From: Actinoplanes sichuanensis
GTDB taxonomy: Bacteria > Actinomycetota > Actinomycetes > Mycobacteriales > Micromonosporaceae
Reading direction: 5' to 3'
Length of the DNA: 64,000 nucleotides
Assembly: GCF_033097365.1 (NCBI RefSeq)
Contig: NZ_AP028461.1
Span: 7,688,001 to 7,752,000 of the forward strand
This document shows, one piece after another, positions 27,553 through 39,547 of the stretch. The translations under genes and the position numbers were made by a program. Under the pieces are notes generated by a model. It was given only the letters and a program-made list of their open reading frames with translations, ran no database searches and had not been told where the DNA came from. The number at the start of each line of letters is the position of its first letter. Position 1 is the first letter of the stretch.

Positions 27553-27823
27553 CAAATACCGTCATGCGGCTGAGGACCACACTCACCCCCTCTGACGTCG
27601 TCCGATGTAACACGGTGACGCCCCGGGCGCCATTGATCCTCCGGTCTGGAAAATCATTTCCCCGGGTGTCCGGCATGACAATTACCGGACAATCAATCAC
27701 ACACCGATGACCGTTGCGTTACGGGCCGAAAAGGCGACGGTAAAGCGAGCAATCTGCGCGAACCCCGGGCCCCGGGCCGCCCCGGATGCTGTCATGGCAG
27801 GGACAGCATCATCAGGAGGCCTC

Positions 27824-28708
27824 ATGTTGTGGTCCGGATCTTCGCCCTCGACCGTCAAACACGGGAGCATGTGGGGCTTCCTGATGTTCACCGGGGCGGC
27901 GTGGCTGGTGATCTCCTGGTCGGTGCTGCGCCTGGAACCCATGGACATCGCCATGGTGGCCGGGCCGATCGTGCTGTTCGGTGCGGCCGGTGAGATGCTG
28001 CGCGCCTTCGCCGGGACCCGGACGTGGTGGCTGAACGCGTGTCTCCTCGTGCTCTTCGGCGCCACCGGTGGCCTGCTGATGTGGGACGGCCAGGATTCGA
28101 CGTACACCACTCCGGCCGCGCTGATCGGGTGGTACCTGATGGTCCGTGGGGCCGTCGACGTGGCGGTCGGGATCCTCACCCGCGGGGCCGACCGCACCTG
28201 GAGCCTGCTCGTCACGATCGGAGTCATCGAGACCGGGCTGGGTTTCTTCTCGTCGAGCCCGTTCGCGCGTACCGGATCGATGGTGATCGTGATTCTCGGC
28301 GCGCTCGGAACGTTGCGCGCGGTCGCCGACCTGGTGACCGCGCTGCGCCTACGGGAGGTCGCCGGACCCCGCCGGGACGTGCTGGAGCTACCGCCGGAGC
28401 GGGCCGCCGGGGTGTCCGGCTACGCGGCCGGGCTCACCGACTACGAGGGGGCGCCGTCCCGGTCCCGGGCACGGCACCGGGCCCGTCCGACGACCGGATC
28501 GGTGCCGACCACGGCGGCGCCGGGCGCCGAGACCTTCCACGACCGGGTGGTACGGACCACCGCCGACCTAGACGCGATGCTCGCCCAGGCCGGAATCACC
28601 GGGCCACGGGCCGGCGCGGTGGTCGAGTCACCGAGGGACATCCCGGCGGTGCCGGACACCCCGGAGGGCGTGGAGGGCGAGGTCGAGCGACCCGGCCGGC
28701 CCGGTTGA
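27824..28708 (+). CDS. HdeD/DUF308-like integral membrane protein with a cytoplasmic tail
   Basis: 294 residues from ATG 27824 with AGGAGG four bases upstream. About six hydrophobic segments between residues 15 and 165 (for example GSMWGFLMFTGAAWLVISW and LLVLFGATGGLLMW) resemble the HdeD/DUF308 fold. A 120-residue hydrophilic tail rich in Arg, Pro and Gly follows. Function unknown. A tandem repeat starts in the last two codons (GRPG) and continues past the stop. Confidence 0.65.
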   Translation: MLWSGSSPSTVKHGSMWGFLMFTGAAWLVISWSVLRLEPMDIAMVAGPIVLFGAAGEMLRAFAGTRTWWLNACLLVLFGATGGLLMWDGQDSTYTTPAALIGWYLMVRGAVDVAVGILTRGADRTWSLLVTIGVIETGLGFFSSSPFARTGSMVIVILGALGTLRAVADLVTALRLREVAGPRRDVLELPPERAAGVSGYAAGLTDYEGAPSRSRARHRARPTTGSVPTTAAPGAETFHDRVVRTTADLDAMLAQAGITGPRAGAVVESPRDIPAVPDTPEGVEGEVERPGRPG

Positions 28709-28798
28709 GGCAGGGCGCCGCGCCACGCGGGTTAGGCAGGCGCCGCGCCAGGCGGTTGAGGCAGGCGCCGCGCCACGTGGTCAAGGCAGATCGCCGAG
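28703..28798. repeat. 24-27-bp tandem repeat, about four copies
   Basis: GGTTGAGGCAGG or a variant, with GCGCCGCGCCA, begins at 28703, 28730, 28754 and 28779. The first copy contains the stop codon of the preceding gene. Confidence 0.75.
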
Positions 28799-28972
28799 TG
28801 GAGCAAGGCTTGTTCCCCGGTCCCGCCGGTGGTGGATCTGATGTCGGCCGGTCGCCAGGCCGAGGTCCCCCATCGGCGGGGTCACCGCTAGACGTAAGCC
28901 GCAAAACCCGCTCCCCATGCCGCCCCGAAGGACGCAAGACGCACGCCGCCCCCGCAAGGCCGCCAGGCGCGA

Positions 28973-29130
28973 GGGGCGCGGACGCGGGCGCGGGGCGCGG
29001 GCGCGGGGCGCGGGCGCGGGGCGCGGACGCGGGCGCGGGGCGCGGGGCGCGGACGCGGGCGCGGGGCGCGGGCGCGGGGCGCGAGGGGGCGCAGGCGCGC
29101 GGCGCGGACGCGGGGCGAGAGGGGCGCGGT
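28973..29130. repeat. GC-only simple repeat (GGGGCGC / GGACGCG)
   Basis: About 160 bases made almost only of GGGGCGCGGGCGC- and GGACGCGGGCGC-like units, purine-rich on the + strand with almost no T. It lies before the convergent tesB end. Open frames across it have no family resemblance. Nothing else is seen in 28709-29173. Confidence 0.8.
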
Positions 29131-29173
29131 GAAAGCCGCCGACCCGAAATCGCGGCGAGCCTCAGGTAAGGGG

Positions 29174-30049
29174 TCAGCCGCCGATCCGGCGGAGCAGACC
29201 CTCCTGGACGGCGCTCGCGACGTGCCGGCCGTCCCTGGTGAACATCCGGCCGTTGGCCAGGCCGCGTGCCCCGCTGGCGGACGGGCTGGCGCTGTCGTAG
29301 AGGAACCACTCGTCGGCGCGGAACGGCCGGTGGAACCAGAGCGCGTGGTCGAGGCTCGCCCCGATGACGCCGCCCGGCCCCCAGACCTCGCCGTGTGTGG
29401 AGAGCACCGCGTCGAGCAGAGACATGTCGGAGGCGTAGGTGAGCGCGCAGGCGTGGATCAGCGGGTCGTCGGGCAACCGGCCGTCCAGCCGCATCCACAC
29501 GCGCTGGAGCGGCTCGGCGTCACGGTCGCCGGGTGGGACCCAACCGGGCACACCCACGTAGCGGACGTCGACGGAGCGGGGTGAGGCCTTGAACATGGCC
29601 ATCCGCTCCGGATATCTCTCCGCCCAGTCGAGGATCGTCGGCACGTCCTCCGGCGCGGGCACGTCGACCGGCGCGGGCGTGTGATGGTCCAGCCCCTCCT
29701 CGGGGATCTGGAACGACGCCGACATGAAGAAGATGGTCTTGCCGTGCTGCTTGGCGGTCGACCGGCGGACCGAGAACGAGCGCCCGTCGCGGATCTCCTC
29801 GACGTGGAACGTGATCGGCACGCTCGGATCGCCGGGGCGCACGAAGTAACCGTGCAGCGAGTGCACGTGCCGGGACGGATCGACCGTCCGCCCGGCGGCG
29901 ACCAGCGCCTGCCCGGCGACCTGGCCGCCGAACACGCGCTGCGCGCCGGTCTGTGGGCTCTCGCCCTGGAAGGTGGCCGCGTCGACCTGCTTCAGATCGA
30001 GCAACTCGAGAAGCTGGTCGACGGCGGCCTGTCCCTGGAGCAACGTCAC
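29174..30049 (-). CDS. tesB: Acyl-CoA thioesterase II
   Basis: 291 residues from GTG 30049. Double hot-dog thioesterase: first half with RVFGGQVAGQALVAAGRTV, LHGYFVRPGDPSVPITFHVE and FFMSASFQIPEEG; second half with ALTYASDMSLLDAVL and SLDHALWFHRPFRADEWFLYD. The Asp of YASDMSLL and the residues of the second half match the TesB catalytic set (Asp, Thr/Ser, Gln). Releases free acids from medium- and long-chain acyl-CoA. It starts 52 bases after pyk on the same strand. Confidence 0.95.
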   Translation of the reverse strand: MTLLQGQAAVDQLLELLDLKQVDAATFQGESPQTGAQRVFGGQVAGQALVAAGRTVDPSRHVHSLHGYFVRPGDPSVPITFHVEEIRDGRSFSVRRSTAKQHGKTIFFMSASFQIPEEGLDHHTPAPVDVPAPEDVPTILDWAERYPERMAMFKASPRSVDVRYVGVPGWVPPGDRDAEPLQRVWMRLDGRLPDDPLIHACALTYASDMSLLDAVLSTHGEVWGPGGVIGASLDHALWFHRPFRADEWFLYDSASPSASGARGLANGRMFTRDGRHVASAVQEGLLRRIGG

Positions 30050-30101
30050 GCTGTCACCTTACGGCCGACGGCGTGACGCGCTGCCGATCACGTGCAGGAG
30101 G

Positions 30102-31538
30102 TCACACCGTCGCCGGGTCGACGAGCGAGCCCAGCTGGTGCACCCGCAGGGTGTTGGTGGAGCCGGGCGCGTTCGGCGGGGAACCGGCCACGACGACCAC
30201 GTAGTCGCCGGGCTTGGCCAGGCCGAGGCCCAGCATCTTCGCGTCGACCTGCCGGAACATGTCGTCGGTGTGCTCGACGAAGTCGGTCAGGAAGGTCTCC
30301 ACACCCCAGCTCAGGGCGAGGGTGTTGCGCACCTCGGCGACCGGGGTGAACGCGTAGAGCGGCAGGTCGCAGTGCAGCCGGGCGAGGCGCCGGACGGTGT
30401 CACCGGTCTGCGAGAACGCGACGAGCGCCTTGGCGCCGATGTTGCGGGCGATCTGCGAGGCCGCGACGGTCAGCGCGCCGCCGTGGGTGCGCGGGTCGTG
30501 CTGCAGGCGCGGGACGCCCATGCCGCCGGCCTCGGTCGTCGAGACGATCTTGGCCATGGTGCTGACGGTGAGCACCGGGTACTTACCGACCGAGGTCTCG
30601 CCGGACAGCATCACCGCGTCGGTGCCGTCGAGCACCGCGTTGGCGACGTCGGAGGCCTCGGCGCGGGTCGGACGCGAATTCTCGATCATCGAGTCGAGCA
30701 TCTGGGTGGCGACGATGACCGGCTTCGCGTTCTCCCGGCACAGCTGCACGGCACGCTTCTGTACCAGCGGAACCTGGTCGAGCGGCAGCTCGACACCGAG
30801 GTCACCACGGGCCACCATGACGCCGTCGAAGGCCAGCACGATCGCCTCGAGGTGGTCGACCGCCTCCGGCTTCTCCACCTTGGCGATGACCGGGACCCGG
30901 CGACCCTCCTCGTCCATGATCTTGTGGACGAGGTTGATGTCCTCCGGGGCGCGGACGAACGACAGAGCGACCAGGTCGACACCGAGGTTCAGCGCGAACC
31001 GCAGGTCCTCCTCGTCCTTGTCGCTCAGCGCCGGGACGCTCACCGCGACGTTGGGCAGCGAGACGCCCTTGTTGTTGCTGACCGGGCCACCCTCGGTGAC
31101 CAGGCAGTGGATGTCCTCACCCTCGACCTCGGTCACCTCGATCGCGACCTTGCCGTCGTCGATCAGGAGGCGGTCACCGACCTTGACCTCGTGCGGGAGC
31201 TTCTTGTAGGTGCAGGAGACCCGGTCCTTGGTGCCGAGGATCTCGTCGCTGGTGATGATGACGCGGTCGCCGGTCTCCCAGCGGTGCGGGCCGTCGGCGA
31301 ACTTGCCGAGACGGATCTTCGGACCCTGGAGGTCGGCCAGGATGGCGACCGGGCGGTCGGCCTGCTCGGCGGCCGCGCGGACCAGCTCGTACATCTCCCG
31401 GTGGTTCTCCCGGGTGTCGTGGCTGAAGTTCATCCGGGCCACGTTCATGCCCGCCTCCACCAGTCCGAGCATGCGCTCGGGTGACTTGGTGGCGGGCCCC
31501 ATCGTGCAGACGATCTTTACGCGGCGTGTCACGGCCAT
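30102..31538 (-). CDS. pyk: Pyruvate kinase
   Basis: 478 residues from ATG 31538, preceded by AGGAGAAGGA; the frame is open for 27 further codons. The barrel begins RRVKIVCTMGPATKSPERM with NFSHDTRENH, followed by the B domain (RLLIDDGKVAIEV), the active site VIAKVEKPEAVDHLE and MVARGDLGVELP (K+/Mg2+ and PEP binding), then AVMLSGETSVGKYP, and the C-terminal effector domain ending GSTNTLRVHQLG. Last step of glycolysis, PEP + ADP to pyruvate + ATP. Likely cotranscribed with tesB. Confidence 0.97.
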   Translation of the reverse strand: MAVTRRVKIVCTMGPATKSPERMLGLVEAGMNVARMNFSHDTRENHREMYELVRAAAEQADRPVAILADLQGPKIRLGKFADGPHRWETGDRVIITSDEILGTKDRVSCTYKKLPHEVKVGDRLLIDDGKVAIEVTEVEGEDIHCLVTEGGPVSNNKGVSLPNVAVSVPALSDKDEEDLRFALNLGVDLVALSFVRAPEDINLVHKIMDEEGRRVPVIAKVEKPEAVDHLEAIVLAFDGVMVARGDLGVELPLDQVPLVQKRAVQLCRENAKPVIVATQMLDSMIENSRPTRAEASDVANAVLDGTDAVMLSGETSVGKYPVLTVSTMAKIVSTTEAGGMGVPRLQHDPRTHGGALTVAASQIARNIGAKALVAFSQTGDTVRRLARLHCDLPLYAFTPVAEVRNTLALSWGVETFLTDFVEHTDDMFRQVDAKMLGLGLAKPGDYVVVVAGSPPNAPGSTNTLRVHQLGSLVDPATV

Positions 31539-31944
31539 CAGGCTAGTCCTTCTCCTGGGGCGGCGCGGCGGCCGACCCCGGTCATCGGCATGAACTGCGG
31601 GTGTCGACGGCGAGGTCAACCCGCGAGGTGTGGCGGGTGCGCTGCGTCGTCCGCGGGCTTCAGCGACCGCCGGTTCAGACTAGCGGGCCGCTCACGGCGA
31701 CCGACGGCACATGCCCCAACCCCATCTTTCGGTACGGGTCACACCTGCCACTGCCAGCGCAAAAGGCATCCACAAGATCGATGTGAAGCGATGGATGAGC
31801 CGCCCTCAGGACCCCGCTGACCGCGCCGGCCACCCCGAGGCGCCCGGCACCGCACCACCGAGCATCCACAACCGATCGACAGGCGCCATTGTCTTCGCGG
31901 CCCGCTCGCCCATTAACGCCCGTTTTGCTGACGACCATCGGAAA
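31539..31944. other. Intergenic region upstream of pyk
   Basis: About 400 bases between the pyk start and the gltD terminator, including the pyk promoter region. Short open frames on both strands have no SD or family resemblance. I see no repeat or RNA gene in it. Confidence 0.4.
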
Positions 31945-31981
31945 AGCACCGGGCCCGCCACCGAAAAGGTGACGGGCCCGG
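31945..31981 (-). terminator. Rho-independent terminator of gltBD
   Basis: CCGGGCCCGCCACC (31949-31962) pairs with GGTGACGGGCCCGG (31968-31981), one C/A mismatch, loop GAAAA. The minus strand continues TGCTTTTCC. It lies 14 bases after the gltD stop. Confidence 0.85.
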
Positions 31982-31995
31982 ACCGTGAATGGGGT

Positions 31996-33457
<1,462 letters not shown>

Positions 33458-33465
<8 letters not shown>

Positions 33466-36400
33466 TGGTGACTCCCATGACCGCCTCGTCCACATTGCGA
33501 CCGGCGGCTTCGGCGGTCCTGATCAGTTCCATCACGCGCTTGTAGTCGCGCGGCACCACGGCGGTGAATCGCTCCACCGCGTTCGCCCAGTCCTTGAGCA
33601 GCTTGCCGGCCACCGCCGAGTCGGTCTCCGCGTGGTGCTTCTCGACCAGCGAACGCAGCTGGTCGCGCTCGTCGTCGGTGAGCGGGCCCAGGTCGACCAG
33701 CTCCGGGTTGACCAGCGACTGGTTCAGGTCCAGCAGGAACGCCTTGCCGCCGCTCATGCCGGCCGCGAAGTTCCGGCCGGTCGGACCGAGCACCACCACG
33801 GTGCCACCGGTCATGTACTCGCAGCCGTGGTCGCCCACGCCCTCGACGACGGCGACACCGCCCGAGTTACGCACCGCGAACCGCTCGCCGACCTTGCCAC
33901 GCAGGAAGATCTCGCCGCCGGTCGCGCCGTACAGGATGGTGTTGCCGGCGATGGTGTTGTCCTCGGCCGTGAACGGCACGTCCTCGGCCGGGCGCACGAT
34001 CAGCCGACCACCGGACAGCCCTTTGCCGACGTAGTCGTTGCTGTCGCCGATCAGCCGCAGGGTGACCCCACGCGGCAGGAACGCGCCGAACGAGTTGCCA
34101 CCGGTGCCGCGCAGCGTGAACGCGATGGTGTCGTCGGGCAGACCGTTGCCGCCGTAGCGCCGGCTCACCTCACCGCCGAGCATCGCGCCGACACTGCGCT
34201 GGTCGTTGCTGGCGCGGAGCTCGGCGCGGACCGGCAGGCCGTCGGTCAGGGCCGGCTGGGCCATCTCGATCAGCTGGTTGTCCAGCGCCTTGTCCAGACC
34301 GTGGTCCTGGGCGACGACACCCCGGCGGGCGGCGCCCTCCGGCAGCTCCGGCACGTAGAGCACCGGCGACAGGTCGAGACCCTTCGCCTTCCAGTGGTCG
34401 ACGGCCTCGACCACGTTCAGGATCTCGGCGTGCCCGATCGCCTCGTCGATGCTGCGGAAACCCAGCTCGGCGAGGATCTCGCGAACCTCCTCGGCGAGGA
34501 AGAGGAAGAAGTTCTCGACGAACTCCGGCTTGCCGGTGAACCGCTCGCGCAGGACCGGGTTCTGCGTGGCGATGCCGACCGGACAGGTGTCCAGGTGACA
34601 GACCCGCATCATGATGCAGCCGGAGACGATCAGCGGAGCGGTGGCGAAACCGAACTCCTCGGCGCCCAGCAGAGCGGCGACGACCACGTCCCGGCCGGTC
34701 TTGAGCTGGCCGTCGACCTGCACGGTGACCCGGTCGCGCAGCTTGTTCAGCAGCAGCGTCTGCTGTGCCTCGGCCAGGCCCAGCTCCCACGGGGTGCCGG
34801 CGTGCTTGAGCGAGTTCAGCGGGGACGCGCCGGTGCCGCCGTCATGGCCGGAGATCAGGATGACGTCGGCCTTGAGCTTGGCGACACCCGCCGCGACCGT
34901 GCCCACGCCGATCTCACTGACCAGCTTGACGTGCACCCGCGACTGCGGGTTGACCATCTTGAGGTCGTGGACCAGCTGGGCCAGGTCCTCGATGGAGTAG
35001 ATGTCGTGGTGCGGCGGCGGCGAGATCAGGCCGACACCCGGAGTGGCGTGCCGGGTCTTGGCGATCCACGGCCACACCTTGTTGCCGGGCAGCTGGCCGC
35101 CCTCGCCGGGCTTCGCGCCCTGCGCCATCTTGATCTGCAGGTCGTCCGCGTTGACCAGGTATTCGCTGGTGACACCGAACCGGCCGGAGGCGATCTGCTT
35201 GATCGCGGAACGGCGCTCCGGGTCGTACAGCCGCTCGACGTCCTCGCCGCCCTCGCCGGTGTTCGACTTGGCGCCGAGCCGGTTCATGGCGATGGCCAGG
35301 GTCTCGTGCGACTCGGCGGAGATCGAGCCGTAGCTCATCGCGCCGGTGGAGAACCGCTTGACGATCTCGCTGACCGGCTCCACCTCGTCGATCGAGATGG
35401 GCGTACGGTCCGAGTCGAACCGGAACAGCCCACGCAGATGACCGGCCTGCGCCGACAGCTCGTTGACCTTGTCGGTGTAGCGGCGGAACACGTCGTACTG
35501 CTTGCTGCGGGTGGCGTGCTGCAGCAGGAAGACCGTCTCCGGGTTGAACAGGTGCAGCTCACCCTCGCGGCGCCACTGGTACTCACCGCCGACCTCGAGA
35601 CGCCGGTGCGCCCGCTCGGCCTTGTTCGCCGGGTACGCCTTCGCGTGCCGTGCCTTGATCTCGTCGTGGATCTCGGCCAGACCGACGCCGCCGATCCGGC
35701 CCGAGGTGCCCGCGAAGTAGCGCTGGAGCAGCTTGTTGTCCAGACCGACGGCCTCGAACACCTGCGCGCCGCAGTACGACGACACGGTCGAGATGCCCAT
35801 CTTGGACATGATCTTCAGAACGCCCTTGCCGAGCGCCTTCACGTAGTTGCGAACCGCCTTGCGTGGCTCCACCCCGGCCAGCGCGCCCGTCGCGATCAGG
35901 TCGTCGACCGTCTCGAACGCCAGGTACGGGTTGACCGCCGCCGCGCCGTAGCCGATCAGCACCGCCGCGTGGTGCACCTCACGGCAGTCACCCGACTCGA
36001 CGACCAGGGCCACCTGGGTACGGGTCTGCTCGCGCACCAGGTGCTGGTGCACGGCCGCGGTGAGCAGCAGCGACGGGATCGGCGCCAGGTCCGCGTTGGA
36101 GTCGCGGTCGGAGAGCACCAGGATGCGTACGCCGTCCTCGATCGCCTCCGACACGTGCCGGCAGATCTGGGTGAGCCGGGCCTTGATGCCGGCCGCGCCG
36201 TCCCGCAACGGGTACAGCCCGGACACCCGGACCGCCTTGAAGCCGGGCAGGTCACCGTCCTCGTCGATGGAGAGGATCTTGGCGAGCTCGTCGTTGTCGA
36301 TGATCGGATACGGCAGCACGATCTGCCGGCAGCTGGCCGGACCCGGCTTGAGCAGGTTGCCCTCCGGCCCGATCGTCATCGAGAGGCTGGTCACCAGCTC

Positions 36401-38011
36401 CTCCCGGATGGCGTCCAGCGGCGGGTTGGTGACCTGCGCGAACAGCTGGTGGAAGTAGTCGAACATCAGCCGCGGCCGGGTGGACAGCGGCGAGATCGGG
36501 GTGTCCGTGCCCATCGAGCCGAGCGGCTCGGCGCCGGTGCGCGCCATCGGCGCCACCATGATCTTCAGCTCCTCCTCGGAGTAGCCGAACACCTGCTGGC
36601 GGCGGATCACCGAGTCATGGGTGTAGATCACGTGCTCACGGGCGGGCAGGTCGTTGAGCTCGATCAGCCCGGCGTGCAGCCAGTCCGCGTACGGCTCGGC
36701 GGCGGCCAGCTCGGCCTTGATCTCGCCGTCGTGCACGATCCGGCCGGCCGCGGTGTCGACCAGGAACATCTTGCCCGGCTGGAGACGGCCCTTGGCCACC
36801 ACGTCGGCCGGGTCGACATCGATGATGCCCGCCTCGGAACCGAGCGCGACCAGGCCGTCCCTGGTGTGCCACCAGCGGCCCGGGCGCAGGCCGTTACGGT
36901 CCAGCACCGCGCCGATGACCGTGCCGTCGGTGAACGCCACGGCGGCCGGGCCGTCCCACGGCTCCATCAGGCTCGCGTGGAACCGGTAGAAGGCACGCCG
37001 CGAGGGCTCCATCTCCGGGTCGTTCTCCCACGCCTCGGGGATCATCATCAGCACCGCGTGCGGCAGGCTGCGCCCACCGAGATGCAGCAGCTCGAGGACC
37101 TCGTCGAAGCTGGCCGAGTCGGACGCCTCCGGCGAGTTGATCGGGAAGAGACGCTTGATGTTGCCCGGCAGGTTCGGCGTGGACAGCAGCGCCTCGCGGG
37201 CGGCCATCCAGTTCTTGTTACCGCGGATCGTGTTGATCTCACCGTTGTGGGCGATCAGACGGTACGGGTGGGCGAGCGGCCACGACGGGAACGTGTTCGT
37301 CGAGAACCGTGAGTGCACCAGGGCGATCGCGCTGGTCACGCGCTCGTCGGACAGCTCCGGGAAGAACGCCGGCAGCTGCTCGGGCGTCAGCATGCCCTTG
37401 TAGGTGATGGTCCGCGAGGACAGCGACGAGAAGTAGGCCGCGACACCGCGCTGCGAGGTCTCCCGCTCGGCCTGCTTGCGGATGCAGAACGCCACCCGGT
37501 CCAGCTCCAGGCCGGACAGCACCGCACCGGCCGGGCCGGCGGGCGAGTCGACGAGCCGATGCGCGGAGAGGAACACCTGGCGGATCGTGGGACGGGCGTC
37601 CTCCGCGGTCGCGCCCAGGTCGGACGGGTCGACCGGGACGTCCCGCCAGCCGAGCACCTCGCCGCCCTCGACGAGCACGTACTTCTCGAACACCTTGGTC
37701 GCCCGGGCCGCATCGTCGAGGTCCGTGGGCAGGAAGACGAGGCCGGTCGCATACGAACCGGCGGGCGGCAGCTCGAAGCCGGCCTCAGCGCGGTAGTACG
37801 CATCCGGGATCTGGATCATGATGCCGGCGCCGTCACCGGTGTTCTGCTCGGCGCCGCGCGCGCCCCGGTGATCCAGCCGGATCAGCGCGGTCAGACCCTT
37901 GGCCACCACATCATGGGAGCGACGACCGTGAATGTCGGCAATGAATGCCACACCGCAGGCGTCGCGCTCCGTCTGAGGGTCATAAAGCCCCTGGGGGTGC
38001 GGATATGCCAC
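33458..38011 (-). CDS. gltB: Glutamate synthase large (alpha) subunit
   Basis: 1517 residues from GTG 38011, chosen because AGGAGG lies four bases upstream; GTG 38029 is an alternative that reads through that SD. The class II amidotransferase begins at Cys19 ([15 protein letters not shown]) after a short propeptide. Then come the central domain, the FMN barrel with [20 protein letters not shown] and [20 protein letters not shown], the [3Fe-4S] cysteines in [15 protein letters not shown], and a GXGXG beta-helix ([22 protein letters not shown]). Works with GltD in ammonia assimilation. Confidence 0.97.
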
Positions 38012-38201
38012 CGGGCCTCCTGTCGTCACTGGTGTTTCATTCTGAGGTCGGGACGACGTCGGCCCTGCAAAGTCTCTTGAGTCTACGTTAAGAGCCTCTG
38101 ATCTCCGCCAGATGCGGATTGATCACACCTCGTGCGACCACGCACCGATCTGCGGACGAACTGAATAGCACAGCCGGTACGGGGACCGGTAGTCTCGCGC
38201 G

Positions 38202-39074
38202 ATGGCGCCAGTGGATTCCGACCTCTTCGACCGGCTCGAGCGGTTCTACGACGCTTTGCCCCGACCCTGGACACGAGTCGAAGAGATCGGGTCTCTCGTT
38301 CTCTTCATCCGCGAGGGAGAGGGCTGGCCCTACTATGCCCGGCCGAGGCTGGGTTCGCACACCCCCTCCGCCGCCGACATCACCGACACCCGGGCCCGCC
38401 AGCGCGAACTCGGCCTGCCGGAGACCTTCGAATGGGTGCACGAGACCACGCCCGATCTACTCGCCGTCGCCCGATCGGCGGGCCTCGACGTACTACTCGC
38501 GCCGCTGCTCGTGCTCGATCCGGCGGCACTCGTCCCGGACCTGCCGCTGCGCGACGGGACCATCCGTTACCTGGATCCGGCGTCCCGGACGTTCGCCGAC
38601 GATCTGCGCCACTCCCGGACCGTGGCGCGGCTCGGATTCGCCGCGCCGGCCCATCAGGCCCCGCTCGAAGCAGTCGAGAAAACGCTGGTCATCGATGGTG
38701 CCGGGCCTGCCGAGCGGGATGCCGGGTCGACCCTGACCGCGGATGCGGTACAGCAGGCCCGGGAGATGTTCGCAGGTGGTGACTACCTCACGGCGGTCGC
38801 CGAGTCACCTGTCGAGGGGATCCTCGCCACCGCGACCAGCCAGCGCTCCGGGGACGTCGCCGAGGTCGTCGGGGTGGCCACGCTGCCGTCGGCGCGCCGT
38901 CGCGGGTACGCCTCACAGCTCACCGCCACGATCGCCGGGCGGCTGCTCAACGAGGGCGTCGACCTGGTGTTCCTCTCGGCCGGCGACGACGACGTCGCCC
39001 GGCTCTACACCCGCGTCGGCTTCCGACGGGTGGGCACGGCCTGCATCGCCGAGCCGGCCGCGGCGCCCCTCTAG
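38202..39074 (+). CDS. GNAT family N-acetyltransferase
   Basis: 290 residues from ATG 38202. Residues 1-170 are a poorly conserved N-terminal part. The GNAT acetyl-CoA site is in AEVVGVATLPSARRRGYASQLTATIAGRLL (around 225-250), followed by VFLSAGDDDVARLYTRVGFRRVGTACIAEP. Substrate unknown. Divergent from gltB across 190 bases, where I see no clear operator. Confidence 0.75.
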   Translation: MAPVDSDLFDRLERFYDALPRPWTRVEEIGSLVLFIREGEGWPYYARPRLGSHTPSAADITDTRARQRELGLPETFEWVHETTPDLLAVARSAGLDVLLAPLLVLDPAALVPDLPLRDGTIRYLDPASRTFADDLRHSRTVARLGFAAPAHQAPLEAVEKTLVIDGAGPAERDAGSTLTADAVQQAREMFAGGDYLTAVAESPVEGILATATSQRSGDVAEVVGVATLPSARRRGYASQLTATIAGRLLNEGVDLVFLSAGDDDVARLYTRVGFRRVGTACIAEPAAAPL

Positions 39075-39547
39075 CGGCGTCCGCGATTCCTCACACTTCC
39101 CACATGATGGTACGCCGTAAGCACCTCTCGCTGTTTGACTGCTTACCGTTTCAGCCTCCGAGCAGCACTCTCCCCACGCCAGATGATCTTTTCGAACGGG
39201 TGAACAGAACTGTGAGATCTTCCATCCGCACCGATCTCGCACTCTGAACACCCACCCCCGGCCGGCTCGGGAGCTGTCAAACGACGCCGCCGGCCGTCAC
39301 GGCTGTCGCGCGGGGCTCCGGACGGCTCCCAGGACCAGCCTGCTGTCACTCGGCTCGCGGTGGGGGGTGGCCATGGGCGGCGGATCAGCCCGGCGGGCGC
39401 GCTTCGGTCGGGGATTCGCGGGCGTCGCGGGAACCGGCGGAGCGGGAATGGTGCGGTTGTGTGCGGTTACGTGCGTACCAGATGAATTGCAGCGTTGCAT
39501 TTTGGGTTTTGCCGGGAGTTGAACGCGGACGCCATTCCGTCGGGCGT
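39075..39547. other. Intergenic region with no supported gene
   Basis: 473 bases between the convergent GNAT and FAD monooxygenase genes. The part 39470-39530 is less GC-rich than the rest. No open frame with an SD, no repeat longer than a few bases and no RNA gene were recognised. Confidence 0.4.

Noticed and set aside
28973..29130. Arg/Gly/Ala-rich coding frames through the GC repeat
   Set aside because: Simple-sequence DNA open in several frames; no SD or family.
33632..37312. 1226-codon frame antisense to gltB
   Set aside because: Product is His/Asp/Val/Leu/Gln-rich noise; gltB motifs on the minus strand account for the region.
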